From: Synchiropus splendidus
Taxonomy: Eukaryota; Chordata; Actinopteri; Syngnathiformes; Callionymidae
Length of the DNA: 64,000 nt
Assembly (NCBI RefSeq): GCF_027744825.2
Contig: NC_071339.1
Location: 27,141,501 to 27,205,500 of the forward strand
Direction: 5' to 3'
The translations under genes and the position numbers were made by a program. Positions 63,148-64,000 of the stretch are shown here, piece after piece. How positions within the stretch are numbered: the first letter of the stretch is position 1; the number at the start of each line of letters is the position of its first letter. The notes below the pieces were generated by a model that was not told where the DNA came from, ran no database searches, and saw nothing but the letters and a program-made list of their open reading frames with translations.

Positions 63148-64000
63148 TTAGCTGGAACTTAGGGTGTCACGGTCTGGACTTTGGTCGGCTGCTGCGGTCT
63201 CGCAAGCTGCGCGAGCTCGTCTCCTGGTGACAACCAAACCAGACAACTTATTATCACAGCAAGCCTTGTCATCAACATTTTGACTATCTAAATCATTGAC
63301 TTCACTGCCTGTTTTATTACCTCTTTGGTTGTGATGGCCTTGGGCCTTTGTGCAATGGCTCAGATGGTACCAAGTGGCGCTGCCTTCGACTTGGACAGCT
63401 GTTGGTGTTGCTCGGACCACGGTGTATGGACCTTCACATCTCGGCTGGTGCCACTTCCTTCGGAAGACCTTGATATACTCCTGGTCGCCGGGAACCACCA
63501 AATGCCCGGCCTCACGATCGGCCTCAAGCTCCCGTTTTCTCTCCTGCAGATAGATAGTCTTATGGATAGAAGTTAGTTGCTTCGTATAACTTCTAAGTTC
63601 AGATTGTAGTTGCTCAAGTGGAGGCCCCTTGTAGGGTCCCCTCAAGTGTGGTGCCGGCATCGGCCATCCCGTCAACATCTTGTGTGGTGTCAAATGCGTG
63701 CTTTGATGAGTTTGCATGCGATAACTCATCAGTGCCAATGGTAACGCATCAACCCAGTTTAGCTTCGTGCTAGCACAGATCTTATTCAGTTTCGCTTTCA
63801 GGGTTCCATTTATCCCCTCAACCATTCCCTGACTCTGGGGGTGATAAACGGCACCCAATCGTTGTTTGATTCGAAGTTGCTGCAAGATGCCCTTCACAAC
63901 CTTTTGTACAAATGCAGCACCGTTGTCTGAGCTTATTTCTGACGGAATGCCAACTCGAGGAATGATTTATCTGGTCAGGAATTTGATTACTGTTTCAGCA
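63148..64000 (-). pseudogene. endogenous retrovirus pol, integrase C-terminal part (partial at window edge)
   Basis: Minus-strand frame from the window edge. A TAA at 63967-63969 interrupts it. It continues with PRVGIPSEISSDNGAAFVQK (second catalytic Asp), YHPQSQGMVEGINGTLK (containing the catalytic Glu), LNWVDALPLALMSYRMQ, then the C-terminal domain with FRRKWHQPRCEGPYTVVRAT and WYHLSHCTKA. The end is a hydrophilic tail to 63148. This is a fish retrovirus-like pol, truncated by the window; the N-terminal zinc finger and RT would lie to the right. Confidence 0.85.

Overview
The window looks like vertebrate, most likely teleost fish, nuclear DNA. The reasons are GT-AG introns, long (TA)n and (TG)n microsatellites, and a repeat set typical of fish: KDZ and piggyBac DNA transposons, Polinton/Maverick, DIRS, Ty3/gypsy, L2-type LINEs and an endogenous retrovirus. 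I found no single-copy host gene that I can name and no RNA gene. All family names come from reading translated motifs by eye; no database search was run.

Layout. 1-0.35 kb: LINE 3' fragment. 1.4-4.9 kb: intron-containing KDZ-type transposase gene (minus) whose catalytic middle is deleted. 5.5-6.9 kb: roughly 196-bp satellite fused to the cut end of a Polinton integrase (6.9-7.5 kb, minus), followed by small virus-like overlapping ORFs (7.65-8.8 kb, minus). 8.8-11.4 kb: nothing recognisable. 11.46-37.67 kb: a probable 26-kb Polinton/Maverick (adintovirus-like) element bounded by an inverted-repeat pair. Its left arm holds a macro-repeat (three roughly 2.0-2.5 kb units carrying exon copies plus a 50-bp VNTR), a second single-copy version, and a spliced gene of unknown function ending at 24.19 kb. 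Its core holds two damaged tandem copies of polB - FtsK/HerA-like ATPase - small basic ORF - conserved ORF (24.4-31.8 kb, plus). These are followed by protease, major capsid, pX-like core, penton-like minor capsid and chromodomain integrase (32.0-36.9 kb, minus), the last interrupted by a LINE. 37.1-40.7 kb: Ty3/gypsy pol relic with a piggyBac relic nested in it. 40.7-61.5 kb: a nest of DIRS-like tyrosine-recombinase retroelement pieces in opposite orientations, three arrays of a roughly 187-bp satellite, and a near-complete L2-type LINE (54.5-57.6 kb, minus). 61.48-64.0 kb: the 3' end of an endogenous retrovirus (minus) with LTR, polypurine tract, env tail and integrase, running off the window.

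In the Polinton, the plus-strand block would supply genome replication and packaging and the minus-strand block virion structure, maturation and integration. Nearly every gene carries frameshifts, stops or lost catalytic residues, so this copy is an inactive relic. The most unusual part is the left arm. It contains a multi-exon gene whose recognisable internal introns are phase 1, with a SUMO-interaction-like motif and a C-terminal coiled coil. Parts of it were amplified together with an intronic 50-bp VNTR whose core resembles the CTCF motif, giving about 65 copies, all in one orientation.
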